Assembly: GCA_043806735.1 (NCBI GenBank)
Contig: JAZDGR010000184.1
Coordinates: 1-22,223 of the forward strand
Direction: 5' to 3'
Origin: QYOJ01 sp043806735
GTDB lineage: Bacteria; Bacteroidota; Bacteroidia; Bacteroidales; FEN-979
Length of the DNA: 22,223 nucleotides
Position numbers and translations under genes: made by a program. Shown piece by piece: positions 7,636 to 16,992 of this stretch (the first letter of the stretch is position 1; every line of letters begins with the position of its first letter). The notes below the pieces were generated by a model that was not told the origin of the DNA, made no database searches, and saw only the letters and a program-made list of their open reading frames with translations.

Positions 7636-8259
7636 CTATTTCTTCCGGGAATTGAATTCCGCGTTGAGCAGGTCAAGGACCTTGTTCGTGATATCCAGTC
7701 TGTCATTTGCGACCAGGATCTCGCCGGCTGTTCGGTAGGCAAGGATAAAATCGTATTTGTGCTCCAGGTTGAACCGTTTCAGAAAGCTATCGACAGTATC
7801 CAGCAACCGGATATTCATGTTGAGTTCCTGTTCGGCAACTAGTTGTGTGTATCGTTCTTTTTTCTCCATCAGCGCCTGCTGTTTGGTCATCAATTCCTCA
7901 TAAAGCACCCGGGCTCGGTCTTCGCTGAGGATGTTTGCCTGCACCTTCCGTTGGAAATCGGAAGCCTCCTTTTCCAGGGTTGCCTGCTCCGATAAAACCT
8001 CCCGTTGTAACCGGCCTCCGGTACTTTCAAGATCCCGTTTCAGCACGTTCACAAATTCATAGTGTTCGTTCAGGGTATCGATATTTACGTATACGATATT
8101 GAGTCCGGCCGCCTGCCGAAGGGGCAAACTATCCCCAGTCAGAGCAACAGGGTTGGAAGTTTGTTTTGCAGTAAAGAATAAAATATAAAGAACCACAAGT
8201 CCGGCCAATGTAATCAGAAGTAAAACTGTGTTCAGGTTAAAAGCTCGTTTTTGTTCCAT
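7636..8259 (-). CDS. OmpH/Skp-like periplasmic chaperone-type protein, membrane-anchored
   Basis: This 207-residue protein has the OmpH (Skp) layout: an N-terminal hydrophobic segment (about 11-30), a beta strand with IVYVNIDTLNEHYE (about 55-68), a long charged coiled coil (about 70-150), and a C-terminal strand returning to the body (YDFILAY). Skp-family proteins hold unfolded outer-membrane proteins in the periplasm. The hydrophobic segment lacks a convincing cleavage site, so this copy may stay anchored in the inner membrane, as is common for Bacteroidota paralogues. It lies 11 bases after recQ and three bases before the DUF4296 lipoprotein gene. Confidence 0.85.
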   Translation of the reverse strand: MEQKRAFNLNTVLLLITLAGLVVLYILFFTAKQTSNPVALTGDSLPLRQAAGLNIVYVNIDTLNEHYEFVNVLKRDLESTGGRLQREVLSEQATLEKEASDFQRKVQANILSEDRARVLYEELMTKQQALMEKKERYTQLVAEQELNMNIRLLDTVDSFLKRFNLEHKYDFILAYRTAGEILVANDRLDITNKVLDLLNAEFNSRKK

Positions 8260-8270
8260 GGTAAAGGGGA

Positions 8271-10472
8271 TTAATTTCCAAGTTCAGACATAAATTTGAT
8301 TCGCATCATCCGGATCTCTTCTTCCCTGTATTCATCTTCCCCCAGGTCCTCGAGGGCGTTCTGAACTGAATCCGTTTCGGCTGTGCGAAAATACTCGAAA
8401 ATCTCCTCCATGTGATAGGGATCCACAAATTCTTCAATATAATAGCTGATATCTATTTTGGTGCCGGCGGCGACGATGCTTTCGATCTCCGTGAGAAGCT
8501 CATTAAACCCAAGGTTCTTCGCCAGGGCAATGTCTTCCAGGGAGATTTTCCGGTCGATGCTGTGGATGATATAGACCTTCAGCCCTGATTTATTGATCAC
8601 CGATTTCACCACCATATCCATGGGCCGGATGATCTCGTTCTCTTCCACGTATTCCTTGATCAGATCGAGGAAGGGCTTTCCGTATTTCTGCGCTTTTCCC
8701 GCACCCACTCCCGTGATCTGCTTGAGTTCGTCGAAGGAAATGGGGTACTGGATGGCCATATCCTCCAGGGAGGGATCCTGAAAGATCACAAACGGGGGGA
8801 GCTTTTCTTTCCTGGCAATCTCTTTCCGGAGATCTTTTAACAGGCTGAACAGGGTCTTGTCGGCCGTGCTGCTCTTCGAGCCCATGGCTTCCAGAAATTC
8901 CTCCTCTTCCGGATTCTCGTAATCATGATCGTCGACCAACATCACCGAACGCGGCTTCTTGAGGAATTTGTAACCTTCCTGACTCATCTTCAGGATCCCG
9001 TAGTTCTCAATGTCTTTGATCAGGAACCGTTCAATCAGACACTGGCGGATCGCGGCGTTCCAGAACTTCTCATCCTTATCGGCCCCTTTGCCGAAAACAT
9101 CCAGCTTGTTATGCTTGAACTGCTTGACATTCGCAGTAGTTTTTCCCAGGAGGACATTGATGAGGTGCTTGTGTTTCACCTGTTCTTTGACCGCAATCAC
9201 TGTTTTCAGCACCAGCTGAACATATTGTTTGCCTTCAAACTTCTTTTTCGGATGGAGGCAGTTGTCGCAGCTCTGGCAATTCTCGTCGGTATAGATCTCC
9301 CCAAAGTAATGAAGCAACTGCTTGCGCCTGCAAACAGAGGATTCGCTGTAGCTCACCGTTTCAAACAGTAGGTGCTTGGCTATCTCCTGTTCGGCTACCG
9401 TTTTGCCTTTGAGAAATTTTTCCAACTTCAGGATGTCGTCATAACTGTAGAATGCAATGCAGTTGCCTTCTCCGTCATCCCGGCCCGACCTTCCCGTTTC
9501 CTGGTAATAGCCCTCGAGGCTTTTGGGCATATCGAAGTGGATCACATACCTCACATCGGGTTTGTCGATCCCCATGCCAAAAGCGATGGTAGCCACGATC
9601 ACATCGGCTTCTTCCATAATGAATTTGTCCTGGTTCTGGCGACGGACAGCCGCTTCCAGTCCGGCATGATACGGAAGCGCCTTGATCCCGTTGAGGGAGA
9701 GGGTTTCGGCAAGTTCTTCCACTTTCTTCCGGCTGAGACAATAGATGATCCCTGACTTCCCCTGATGCCCTTTGATAAACTTGATGACATCCCTGACTGC
9801 CGTTTTGCTTTTCGGCCTGACTTCGTAGTAGAGATTCGGCCTGTTAAAGGAGGCTTTGAAGACTGTAGCGTCCATCATGCCCAGGTTTTTCTGGATATCC
9901 TGCTGGACTTTGGGAGTCGCGGTTGCGGTAAGCGCGATGACGGGAACTTTTTGCCCGATGGCATCAATGATGGGCCTGAGTCTGCGATATTCGGGGCGGA
10001 AATCGTGACCCCATTCCGAAATGCAGTGAGCCTCATCAATGGCATAAAAAGATACCTTAATTTGCCGGAGGAACTCGATGTTCTCCTCTTTGGTAATGGT
10101 TTCGGGAGCTACATACAATAATTTGGTTTTTCCTATGATGATATCTTTTTTTACCTGCTGGATCTCCTGTCTGGATAGTGAAGAGTTCATAAAGTGCGCC
10201 ACCTCTTCTTCCATCCCGAAACTGCGCATCGAATCAACCTGGTTCTTCATCAGGGCAATGAGAGGGGAAACAATGATAGCCGTTCCCGGCTGAATCAATG
10301 CCGGAAGTTGGTAGCATAACGATTTCCCGCCGCCGGTAGGCATGATGATAAATGCATCCTTCCCCGCCAGCACATTTTTGATGATGGCCTCCTGATTTCC
10401 TTTGAAGGTATCGAATCCGAATACCTTTTTCAAAACAGTACGCAAATCGCTGTTCCTCTTACTGCCCGCCAT
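8271..10472 (-). CDS. recQ: ATP-dependent DNA helicase RecQ
   Basis: This 733-residue protein is a RecQ-family 3'-5' DNA helicase for recombination repair. The motor shows Walker A PTGGGKS (45-51), DEAH (146-149), LTATAT (181-186) and the motif VI arginine finger QETGRSGRD (324-332). The RecQ zinc-binding cysteines are C381, C399, C402 and C405, followed by a winged helix (about 410-515). An HRDC domain lies at about 537-612 (PISFDELKQITGVGAGKAQKYG). The last ~120 residues form an acidic, helix-rich extension probably including a helix-turn-helix module, common in Bacteroidota RecQ. The ATG at 10472 faces kdsD across a 128-base divergent region. Confidence 0.97.
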   Translation of the reverse strand: MAGSKRNSDLRTVLKKVFGFDTFKGNQEAIIKNVLAGKDAFIIMPTGGGKSLCYQLPALIQPGTAIIVSPLIALMKNQVDSMRSFGMEEEVAHFMNSSLSRQEIQQVKKDIIIGKTKLLYVAPETITKEENIEFLRQIKVSFYAIDEAHCISEWGHDFRPEYRRLRPIIDAIGQKVPVIALTATATPKVQQDIQKNLGMMDATVFKASFNRPNLYYEVRPKSKTAVRDVIKFIKGHQGKSGIIYCLSRKKVEELAETLSLNGIKALPYHAGLEAAVRRQNQDKFIMEEADVIVATIAFGMGIDKPDVRYVIHFDMPKSLEGYYQETGRSGRDDGEGNCIAFYSYDDILKLEKFLKGKTVAEQEIAKHLLFETVSYSESSVCRRKQLLHYFGEIYTDENCQSCDNCLHPKKKFEGKQYVQLVLKTVIAVKEQVKHKHLINVLLGKTTANVKQFKHNKLDVFGKGADKDEKFWNAAIRQCLIERFLIKDIENYGILKMSQEGYKFLKKPRSVMLVDDHDYENPEEEEFLEAMGSKSSTADKTLFSLLKDLRKEIARKEKLPPFVIFQDPSLEDMAIQYPISFDELKQITGVGAGKAQKYGKPFLDLIKEYVEENEIIRPMDMVVKSVINKSGLKVYIIHSIDRKISLEDIALAKNLGFNELLTEIESIVAAGTKIDISYYIEEFVDPYHMEEIFEYFRTAETDSVQNALEDLGEDEYREEEIRMMRIKFMSELGN

Positions 10473-10495
10473 GGGTTACGTATGGTTTATTTTGT

Positions 10496-10503
10496 TACTT
10501 TTG
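10496..10503 (+). promoter_or_regulatory. Possible -7 box for kdsD
   Basis: TACTTTTG fits TAnnTTTG and lies 97 bases before the kdsD ATG within the very AT-rich recQ-kdsD divergent region. No good -33 element stands at the right distance, so support is weak. Confidence 0.25.
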
Positions 10504-10549
10504 TGCGAGATTCCCTGATTTTTAAAGAATTAAACTGACTCTATATATA

Positions 10550-10579
10550 CAAATATAATCACAAATCTACCGAAACAAA
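10550..10579 (-). promoter_or_regulatory. Predicted Bacteroidota-type promoter for recQ
   Basis: On the minus strand TTTG (10579-10576) and TATATTTG (10557-10550) are separated by 18 bases, a close fit to the Bacteroidota consensus. The recQ ATG lies about 78 bases downstream, implying a leader of roughly 70 bases. A second box, TAGATTTG (10569-10562), overlaps the spacer. Confidence 0.5.
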
Positions 10580-10600
10580 TATTTTTATTAAAAAATTTTC

Positions 10601-11569
10601 ATGGTGCGGAAGAAAAAAAATATTAGGGTGATTGCCCTAACAACCATTCGCCAGGAAGCGGAGGCCATTTCGGGGCTGGTCAATTCCATCAATGCCGACT
10701 TTATCCGTTGTGTCGATGTGATCTTGAAGTCTCCGGGCCGGGTGATCGTTACAGGGATCGGGAAAAGCGCTATCATCGGACAAAAGATAGTAGCAACGTT
10801 TAATTCCACCGGGACGCCTTCAGTTTTTATGCATGCAGCCGATGCCCTCCACGGCGACCTGGGGATCATCCAGAACGCAGATGTGGTGATTTGCATCTCC
10901 AAGAGCGGGGAAACGCCCGAGATCAAAATCCTGGTCCCCATCCTGAAAAAGAACGGCAACACCCTGATCGCCATGGCCGGTAATCCTTCCTCATACCTGG
11001 TCCGGCATTCCGATTATTTCATTGATACCTCCGTGCCGCAGGAAGCCTGTCCGAACAACCTGGTTCCGACATCCAGCACCACCGCACAACTGGTCATGGG
11101 AGATGCCCTGGCTATATGCCTGCTGGAAAGCCGGGGATTTACCGCAAGCGATTTTGCAAAATTTCACCCCGGAGGAGTGCTGGGGAAGAAACTTTATCTT
11201 ACTGTTGCAGACCTTTACATCCACAATCCGGCGCCAAAAGTCAAACATTCTGACAATATTAAAACGGTGATCCTGGAAATCTCATCTAAAAGGCTCGGCG
11301 CCACTGCTGTTCTTAAACAAGGTAAGCTGGCGGGCATCATCACCGACGGAGATCTCCGGAGGATGCTGGAGAAAGGAATCCAGCTTGACCGGGTGAAGGC
11401 CGAAGATGTCATGAGCCCCAATCCCAAGACTATTGATCCCGACACCTTGGTTATCACGGCGTTGCAGCTGATGCGAAACAACAATATTACCCAGCTCATA
11501 GTAACCAAAGATACCAGGTACAAGGGCGTAATTCATCTCCACGACATCCTGAAGGAAGGCATCATTTAA
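10601..11569 (+). CDS. kdsD: Arabinose-5-phosphate isomerase (KdsD/KpsF)
   Basis: This 322-residue enzyme interconverts ribulose 5-phosphate and arabinose 5-phosphate, the first committed step toward Kdo for the LPS core. A sugar-isomerase (SIS) domain covers about 38-175, with GIGKSA (52-57), SKSGETPE (100-107) and the HPGG turn (189-192). Two CBS domains follow (about 202-322, with DLRRMLEKG and MSPNPKTI). Length and layout are standard. It leads a plus-strand run with the DUF5686 outer-membrane protein and lptB, joining LPS precursor synthesis to LPS export. The ATG at 10601 is the only reasonable start before the SIS domain. Confidence 0.95.
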   Translation: MVRKKKNIRVIALTTIRQEAEAISGLVNSINADFIRCVDVILKSPGRVIVTGIGKSAIIGQKIVATFNSTGTPSVFMHAADALHGDLGIIQNADVVICISKSGETPEIKILVPILKKNGNTLIAMAGNPSSYLVRHSDYFIDTSVPQEACPNNLVPTSSTTAQLVMGDALAICLLESRGFTASDFAKFHPGGVLGKKLYLTVADLYIHNPAPKVKHSDNIKTVILEISSKRLGATAVLKQGKLAGIITDGDLRRMLEKGIQLDRVKAEDVMSPNPKTIDPDTLVITALQLMRNNNITQLIVTKDTRYKGVIHLHDILKEGII

Positions 11570-11608
11570 ACCCCTATCCATGAATCCCGTCAACGATACC
11601 CCCTTCCC

Positions 11609-14104
11609 ATGTGGCGTCCAGGAATTTTCTCCACGATAATTGCAAGTGCGCTTTTTGTTATCTTTTCCTTCCGAGGAACAGCACAAATTACCAAAATCAT
11701 GGGAAGGGTCACCGATGCGTTGACAAGGGAGCCTCTTCCCTTTGTCAATATTGTCATTCCGGGGACCACACTGGGTACACTTACCAATTTCGAAGGAAAT
11801 TATGCGATCGAATTCAAAAAAGCGGGGGATTCCATCCGGGCTTCACTGATCGGATTTTCGACGGTCAGTAAAAAGATTGTACGGAACCAGTTTCAGACCA
11901 TCGATTTTGTCCTGGAACCTGCTTCCTATACGTTGCGGGAAGTGACCATTAAGTACAGCGGAAACCCGGCCGAGAGAATCCTGGCGAAAGTGATTGCCAA
12001 CAAAGAGAAGAACTCGCTTCAATCCTTCTCTTCTTACCAGTATGAAGCCTATACGAAAATCGAGCTCGACGCCAATAACATCACCGACAAACTCAGGGAA
12101 CGCAAGCTCCTCCGGAATTTTAATTTCGTTTTCGATTACGTGGATACCTCTACCGTAAACGGAAAATCCTACCTCCCGGTGTTCATCACCGAAACCATGT
12201 CGGATGTCTATTTCCGGAAGTTCCCCCGGGCCAAAAAAGAGATCATCAAAGCCACCCGGATCTCTGGACTGGAGAATGAAAGTGTCGCGCAATTCCTGGG
12301 AAACCTCTCTGAGCAGATTGATGTATACAAAGATCACATTGCCATCTTCGAGAAAAATTTTATGAGTCCCATTGCCAGTTTCGGCATCGATTTCTATAAG
12401 TATTACCTGGTCGACAGTACCTTCATCGGGAATAACTGGTGTTATCACATCATGTTCAAGCCCCGGCGGAAACAGGAGCTGACCTTCACCGGTAGTTTCT
12501 GGGTAGCCGACACGTCATTTGCCGTGAAAAAGATTGACCTTCGGATTGTGGATGATGCCAACATCAACTTCATCAACGATCTGACGGTTAAACAGGAATT
12601 CGAATGGACCGATAACCGGTTCTGGATGCTCACCCGTGACGAGATGGTCGCCGACTTCAACGTCATCGAGAATACCGATAAAGTATTGGGATTCTTTGGT
12701 CACAGGACCTCATCCTACCGTAATTTCCAGTTCGACCCTCCGGAAAACAAGCGGTTCCTTTCGCTTCCGGCAAATGTATTCATTGAACCCGACGCCGGCA
12801 AAAAGGAAGATGCATACTGGGACAACTCCCGGCATGAAGAACTGAGCGAAGCCGAACAGGGGATCTACGAAATGGTGGATTCCATCAAGAAGATCCCCAT
12901 TTTCAATACCTATGTCGACGTCATCTACACCGCGGTTAACGGGTACCTCCCCTGGAAAAAAGTCGAGTTAGGTCCCTACTTCAAACTTTTAAGTTTCAAT
13001 GGCGTGGAGGGGATCCGTTTCCGGTTCGGGGCCCGAACCAGTAACGACTTCAGTAAAAAACTTCAGCTGGAGGCTTACCTGGCGTATGGAACCAAAGACG
13101 GACGGTTTAAATACGGGGGAGAGGTGATTTACATGTTCAACAAAAACCCCAGACGGGATATCATCGCCTCTTTCAAACACGATCTTGAACAATTGGGATT
13201 AAGTCCGAACGCTTTCTCAACCGATAACATTCTTTCCTCCATCTTTCACCGTGGGCCGAATAACAAACTGACCTGGGTGAGGGAATACAAAGTACAGTAT
13301 GAACACGAATGGTTTAACGGATTGATCAACCGGGTGCATTTTATCCACCGTGAAATGTTTCCTCTCGGGGAAACGGAGTTCATCATCTTTCCCGACGAAC
13401 CACAAAATCCGGTCCTGATCCCAAACATTTATACCTCGGAGGTCTCGTTTGATATCCGTCTCTCCTTCCGCGAACGGTTTGTCAGCGGGGAGTTCTACCG
13501 GTTTACCCTGAGTTCCAGTTACCCGATCATTCAGTTTCGCTATTCCTACGGGATTCCGAACCTGTTTAAAAGCGATTACGAATACCAGAAGATCACCGTG
13601 AATATCCAGCAGTGGTTCAACTTCTCCACGATCGGATGGTCGAAATACAACATCGAAGCCGGCAAGATCTGGGGGACTCTACCCTATCCGCTGCTCAAGA
13701 TCCACGAAGGGAATCAGACTTTCCTTTTTGATGAATACTCTTCGAACCTGATGAATTATTATGAATTCATCAGCGATCAGTACATTTCTGTTTTCTACAC
13801 CCATCATTTCGACGGACTATTGTTCAACCATATCCCCCTTTTCCGAAAACTAAAATGGCGGGAAGTGGCCCATTTGCGCTGCGTCTTCGGAACACTCAAC
13901 TCATCGAACAAAACCTATTCGCTCTTTCCCGACGGTATGCGGTCCCTTGAGAATATCCCCTACTGGGAGGGTGGAGTCGGGATTGAGAACATCTTCCGGA
14001 TCTTCCGGGTGGATGCCATCTGGAGATTCACACACCTGTCGGACGAACTAAACCCGAACGCCACTGATTTCGGTCTTTTTGTCTCTATGTTCTTTTCCTT
14101 TTAA
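11609..14104 (+). CDS. DUF5686 outer-membrane protein with CarboxypepD_reg-like N-terminus
   Basis: This 831-residue protein begins with a signal peptide (1-25, cleavage near GTA|Q). A carboxypeptidase-regulatory-like beta domain follows (about 28-103, with EPLPFVNIVIPGTTLGTLT and EGNYAI). Next is the DUF5686 region, starting near ILAKVIANKEKN (about 124-135) and containing paired aromatic beta strands. The C-terminus (LFVSMFFSF) ends in phenylalanine as outer-membrane barrels do. There is no TonB plug domain. The family is widespread in Bacteroidota and its function is not established. Its position between kdsD and lptB, 39 and 33 bases from each, suggests a role in LPS or outer-membrane assembly; that is inference. 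Confidence 0.87.
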   Translation: MWRPGIFSTIIASALFVIFSFRGTAQITKIMGRVTDALTREPLPFVNIVIPGTTLGTLTNFEGNYAIEFKKAGDSIRASLIGFSTVSKKIVRNQFQTIDFVLEPASYTLREVTIKYSGNPAERILAKVIANKEKNSLQSFSSYQYEAYTKIELDANNITDKLRERKLLRNFNFVFDYVDTSTVNGKSYLPVFITETMSDVYFRKFPRAKKEIIKATRISGLENESVAQFLGNLSEQIDVYKDHIAIFEKNFMSPIASFGIDFYKYYLVDSTFIGNNWCYHIMFKPRRKQELTFTGSFWVADTSFAVKKIDLRIVDDANINFINDLTVKQEFEWTDNRFWMLTRDEMVADFNVIENTDKVLGFFGHRTSSYRNFQFDPPENKRFLSLPANVFIEPDAGKKEDAYWDNSRHEELSEAEQGIYEMVDSIKKIPIFNTYVDVIYTAVNGYLPWKKVELGPYFKLLSFNGVEGIRFRFGARTSNDFSKKLQLEAYLAYGTKDGRFKYGGEVIYMFNKNPRRDIIASFKHDLEQLGLSPNAFSTDNILSSIFHRGPNNKLTWVREYKVQYEHEWFNGLINRVHFIHREMFPLGETEFIIFPDEPQNPVLIPNIYTSEVSFDIRLSFRERFVSGEFYRFTLSSSYPIIQFRYSYGIPNLFKSDYEYQKITVNIQQWFNFSTIGWSKYNIEAGKIWGTLPYPLLKIHEGNQTFLFDEYSSNLMNYYEFISDQYISVFYTHHFDGLLFNHIPLFRKLKWREVAHLRCVFGTLNSSNKTYSLFPDGMRSLENIPYWEGGVGIENIFRIFRVDAIWRFTHLSDELNPNATDFGLFVSMFFSF

Positions 14105-14112
14105 AGATTCCT

Positions 14113-14120
14113 TACTTTTG
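14113..14120 (+). promoter_or_regulatory. Possible internal -7 box before lptB
   Basis: TACTTTTG fits TAnnTTTG and lies 17 bases before the lptB ATG, just after the DUF5686 stop. It would give a leader of only about ten bases, and no -33 box is at a normal distance, so lptB may depend mainly on the upstream promoter. Confidence 0.3.
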
Positions 14121-14137
14121 CCAGATAATTCGTTGGT

Positions 14138-14863
14138 ATGATTCTCCGCACCGATAAAATCGTCAAAAAATACCGGCAACGGACCGTTGTCAATGACGTG
14201 ACCATCCAAGTGGAGCAGGGAGAGATCGTGGGGCTACTTGGCCCCAACGGAGCCGGGAAGACCACCTCTTTTTACATCATCGTAGGGCTGATCAAGCCTT
14301 TTTCCGGCAGGGTGTTCCTCGATGACCTCAACATTACCTCCGAGCCGATGTACCGGCGTGCGCAACGCGGGATCAGTTACCTGCCGCAGGAGGCTTCCGT
14401 ATTCCGGAAACTTTCGGTGGAAGACAACATCCGGGCGATTTTGGAATTTACCCGACTTACCAAAGCTCAGCAACGGGAGAGACTCGAAACGTTGCTGGAT
14501 GAATTCGGGTTGCAGCATGTCAGAAAAAGTTATGGGATTACCCTCTCGGGCGGGGAACGGAGACGCACTGAAATTGCCCGTTGTTTGGCCGTGGACCCAA
14601 AATTTATTCTGCTGGATGAACCCTTTGCCGGAATTGACCCGATTGCAGTAGAAGATATTCAGCAGATCGTGACCCGGCTTAAAGAGAAAAATATCGGAGT
14701 GCTCATCACCGACCACAACGTCCACGAAACACTCTCCATTACCGACCGTTCTTACCTCCTCTTTGAAGGCAGCATCCTGCGTGCCGGAACTTCTCTCGAA
14801 TTGGCAGAAGACCCGCACGTACGGAAGGTATATCTCGGGCAGAATTTTGAATTGCGCCGCTAG
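14138..14863 (+). CDS. lptB: LPS export ABC transporter ATP-binding protein LptB
   Basis: This 241-residue ATPase drives extraction of LPS from the inner membrane by the LptB2FGC complex. All ATPase elements are present: Walker A GPNGAGKTT (35-43), Q-loop Q84 in YLPQEASVFRKL, signature LSGGE (136-140), Walker B FILLDEPFAGIDP with catalytic E161, and the H-loop H193. The YLPQEASVFR stretch is typical of LptB rather than of amino-acid importers. No transmembrane partner is adjacent; lptFG and lptC are presumably elsewhere. It ends the kdsD-DUF5686-lptB run and converges on pssA with a 14-base gap. Confidence 0.96.
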   Translation: MILRTDKIVKKYRQRTVVNDVTIQVEQGEIVGLLGPNGAGKTTSFYIIVGLIKPFSGRVFLDDLNITSEPMYRRAQRGISYLPQEASVFRKLSVEDNIRAILEFTRLTKAQQRERLETLLDEFGLQHVRKSYGITLSGGERRRTEIARCLAVDPKFILLDEPFAGIDPIAVEDIQQIVTRLKEKNIGVLITDHNVHETLSITDRSYLLFEGSILRAGTSLELAEDPHVRKVYLGQNFELRR

Positions 14864-14877
14864 TTCCCCAAAGGATG

Positions 14878-15627
14878 TCAGTGATCCCGCTGAATCTTTT
14901 TCTGGAAAAACAAAGAGAGAAGGAAGTAGGTGAGGATGATCAGCGGGATGGCGCTGATCGCAAAAAGGATCAGGTACACCAGTGCCAGGATCAGGAAAAA
15001 GAATCTTACTTCATTTCCTTCCCATCGGAAGTTTTTGAATTTCATGGAAAACATCCGGAAATCGGAGATCAGGAGATAGGAAAAAAGAACCGACAGGATC
15101 GCAAGCGCCCGGGTATTGGAAAAGAAATCGGTGAAGAAACCGAGCGGGATCAGGGAAAACTGATTGGGCTGGAGGTACAACACCAGCGGGATCGAGGCAA
15201 AAAAGAGGGCATTCGCAGGGGTGGGAAGGCCCACGAAATGGGTTTCCTGGGTAAGATCGATATTGAATTTCGCCAGGCGAAAAGCGGAGCATACCGGGAT
15301 GAGCAGGGCAAAGTACGGAGTGATGTGAAGGCGTTCCAGGATATTGCAACTTCCTTCGCATCCCATCGAAAGCAGGTTGAACATGATCAGTCCGGGTGCC
15401 ACCCCGAAGGAGACCAGGTCGGCCATGGAATCCAGCTGTTTCCCCAGTTCCGACCGTGCGTCCAGCAGCCGGGCGGCAACTCCATCGAGGAAATCAAACA
15501 ACGCAGCCAGGAAAATAAACAGCGCTGCAGAGAGAAATTCTCCTTCCAGAACCTGAACAATGGAAATCAATCCCGACACAAGGTTCAGGGTGGTAAGGGT
15601 ATTGGGAATATACCTTTTCCAGTTCAT
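14878..15627 (-). CDS. pssA: CDP-diacylglycerol-serine O-phosphatidyltransferase
   Basis: This 249-residue inner-membrane enzyme makes phosphatidylserine from CDP-diacylglycerol and serine, the precursor of phosphatidylethanolamine. The CDP-alcohol phosphotransferase motif D-G-x2-A-R-x8-G-x3-D-x3-D is complete (D48, G49, A52, R53, G62, D66, D70), and several hydrophobic helices follow. I chose the ATG at 15627, giving MNWKRYIPNTLT, the usual beginning of this family. The frame could start at a TTG at 15660, but those 11 extra residues are not expected. It is convergent with lptB and divergent from queA. Confidence 0.94.
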   Translation of the reverse strand: MNWKRYIPNTLTTLNLVSGLISIVQVLEGEFLSAALFIFLAALFDFLDGVAARLLDARSELGKQLDSMADLVSFGVAPGLIMFNLLSMGCEGSCNILERLHITPYFALLIPVCSAFRLAKFNIDLTQETHFVGLPTPANALFFASIPLVLYLQPNQFSLIPLGFFTDFFSNTRALAILSVLFSYLLISDFRMFSMKFKNFRWEGNEVRFFFLILALVYLILFAISAIPLIILTYFLLSLFFQKKIQRDH

Positions 15628-15685
15628 CTTGGTTGAATTCTTTGGTAAAGATATAGACAAAACCGTTAGGAAGAATCTTTTTGGC

Positions 15686-15693
15686 TAAATTTG
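15686..15693 (+). promoter_or_regulatory. Possible -7 box for queA
   Basis: TAAATTTG fits TAnnTTTG and lies 16 bases before the queA ATG in the 82-base pssA-queA divergent region. The -33 position is unconvincing. Confidence 0.35.
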
Positions 15694-15709
15694 GATCCGT
15701 TGAAAAGAG

Positions 15710-16957
15710 ATGAATCTGCCTATCCCTGAGATAAACCTGGACGAATACACCTATTCCCTTCCTCCGGACAGGATCGCCCAATATCCTTTACCGGAGCGGG
15801 ATTCCTCCCGACTGCTTTCCTGGAAGAACGGTTCCCTTTCCCAGGATGCCTTCCGTACTATCTCCCAGTACCTTCCGCCAGACAGTCTGCTGGTTTTCAA
15901 TGATACCCGGGTACTTCATGCCCGGTTGCTTTTCCCGAAACCAACCGGATCGTACATTGAGGTCTTTTGCCTGGAGCCGCTGGAGCCGTTCCGCGAATTT
16001 CCTCCTGCGCTTCAGCAAACCCGCTACTCTTCCTGGAAATGCCTGATCGGCAATGTCCGTAAGTGGAAATCAGAAAAAATCACGAAGGATTTTACGCTGG
16101 CTGGAAAAAAATATCTCCTGGAAGCAGTGAAAATGAACTCCCTGGGTGACGGAATCTTCTCCGTCAGGTTTGAATGGGATCCTCCCCATTGCACGTTTGG
16201 GGAACTCCTGGAAGCAGCGGGACAAATCCCGTTGCCCCCATACATTCACAGGGCTGCCGGGCACGATGACCTGTTCCGGTATCAGACCATCTTTGCCTCT
16301 TGCGACGGGTCTGTGGCTGCCCCCACGGCCGGGCTCCGTTTTACCGGCCCGGTACTGGATTCGCTCAGGGCAGCCGGTTTCGGGATTGAAATGGTCACGC
16401 TTCATGTCGGCCTGGGGACCTTCCGCCCTGTCACTACCCCAACCCTTTCCCGGCATATCATGCACCCCGAAACCTTTTCGGTCTCCATGGGTACCCTCCG
16501 GGCGCTGATCGATCATGGGGAGAACCCTATTATAGCCATAGGGACTACCACGGTAAGAACGCTGGAGAGCCTTTACTGGCTTGGGCAGAAATACCTGAAT
16601 GACCCTGAAAAAGAACATAAGTACGTCGGCCAGTGGGACCCTTACCAGAAATTCCGGGGGGCACCGGCAAGTGCCGGAACAGCATTGAAGGCATTGTTAT
16701 ACGCTTTGACGCAACGAAAAATGGATCGGGTCACGGCAGAAACCCGGCTGATGATCCTTCCTGGGTATTCTTTCCGGATCATCGACGGAATGGTAACCAA
16801 TTTTCACCAGCCGCAAAGTACCTTGTTATTGCTGGTCGCAGCTTTTCTGGGAACCGGTTGGAGAACTGCTTACACGTATGCGCTTCGCGAAGGGTTCCGG
16901 TTCCTGAGCTACGGAGATACCTGCTTGTTCATCAGGGATTCCCGGGAGAGGAAATGA
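15710..16957 (+). CDS. queA: S-adenosylmethionine:tRNA ribosyltransferase-isomerase
   Basis: This 415-residue cytosolic enzyme transfers and isomerises the ribosyl part of S-adenosylmethionine onto preQ1 in tRNA, giving epoxyqueuosine at wobble position 34. Typical family stretches are LPPDRIAQYPLPERDSSRLL (17-36), FNDTRVLHARL (63-73), SVAAPTAGLRF (201-211) and TLHVGLGTFRPV (230-241); a late block contains MVTNFHQPQSTLLLLV. The PTAGL stretch is followed by Arg-Phe where most homologues I recall have His-Phe. The length is usual for the Bacteroidota branch. It is probably a single gene with its own promoter, or leads into tatA 67 bases downstream. Confidence 0.95.
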   Translation: MNLPIPEINLDEYTYSLPPDRIAQYPLPERDSSRLLSWKNGSLSQDAFRTISQYLPPDSLLVFNDTRVLHARLLFPKPTGSYIEVFCLEPLEPFREFPPALQQTRYSSWKCLIGNVRKWKSEKITKDFTLAGKKYLLEAVKMNSLGDGIFSVRFEWDPPHCTFGELLEAAGQIPLPPYIHRAAGHDDLFRYQTIFASCDGSVAAPTAGLRFTGPVLDSLRAAGFGIEMVTLHVGLGTFRPVTTPTLSRHIMHPETFSVSMGTLRALIDHGENPIIAIGTTTVRTLESLYWLGQKYLNDPEKEHKYVGQWDPYQKFRGAPASAGTALKALLYALTQRKMDRVTAETRLMILPGYSFRIIDGMVTNFHQPQSTLLLLVAAFLGTGWRTAYTYALREGFRFLSYGDTCLFIRDSRERK

Positions 16958-16992
16958 TTTCAACTTCGCGCAGTACATTGTAAAGGTTTTCG

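Noticed and set aside
11843..12448. Minus-strand open frame of 201 codons
   Set aside because: It is antisense to the DUF5686 gene and has no motif or promoter of its own.
14875..15636. Plus-strand open frame of 253 codons, very rich in Gln, Glu and Lys
   Set aside because: It mirrors pssA, whose CDP-alcohol phosphotransferase motif is complete; the odd composition is that of a hydrophobic gene read backwards.
15628..15660. Longer pssA starting at TTG 15660
   Set aside because: The ATG at 15627 gives the standard family N-terminus, and the added residues have no support.
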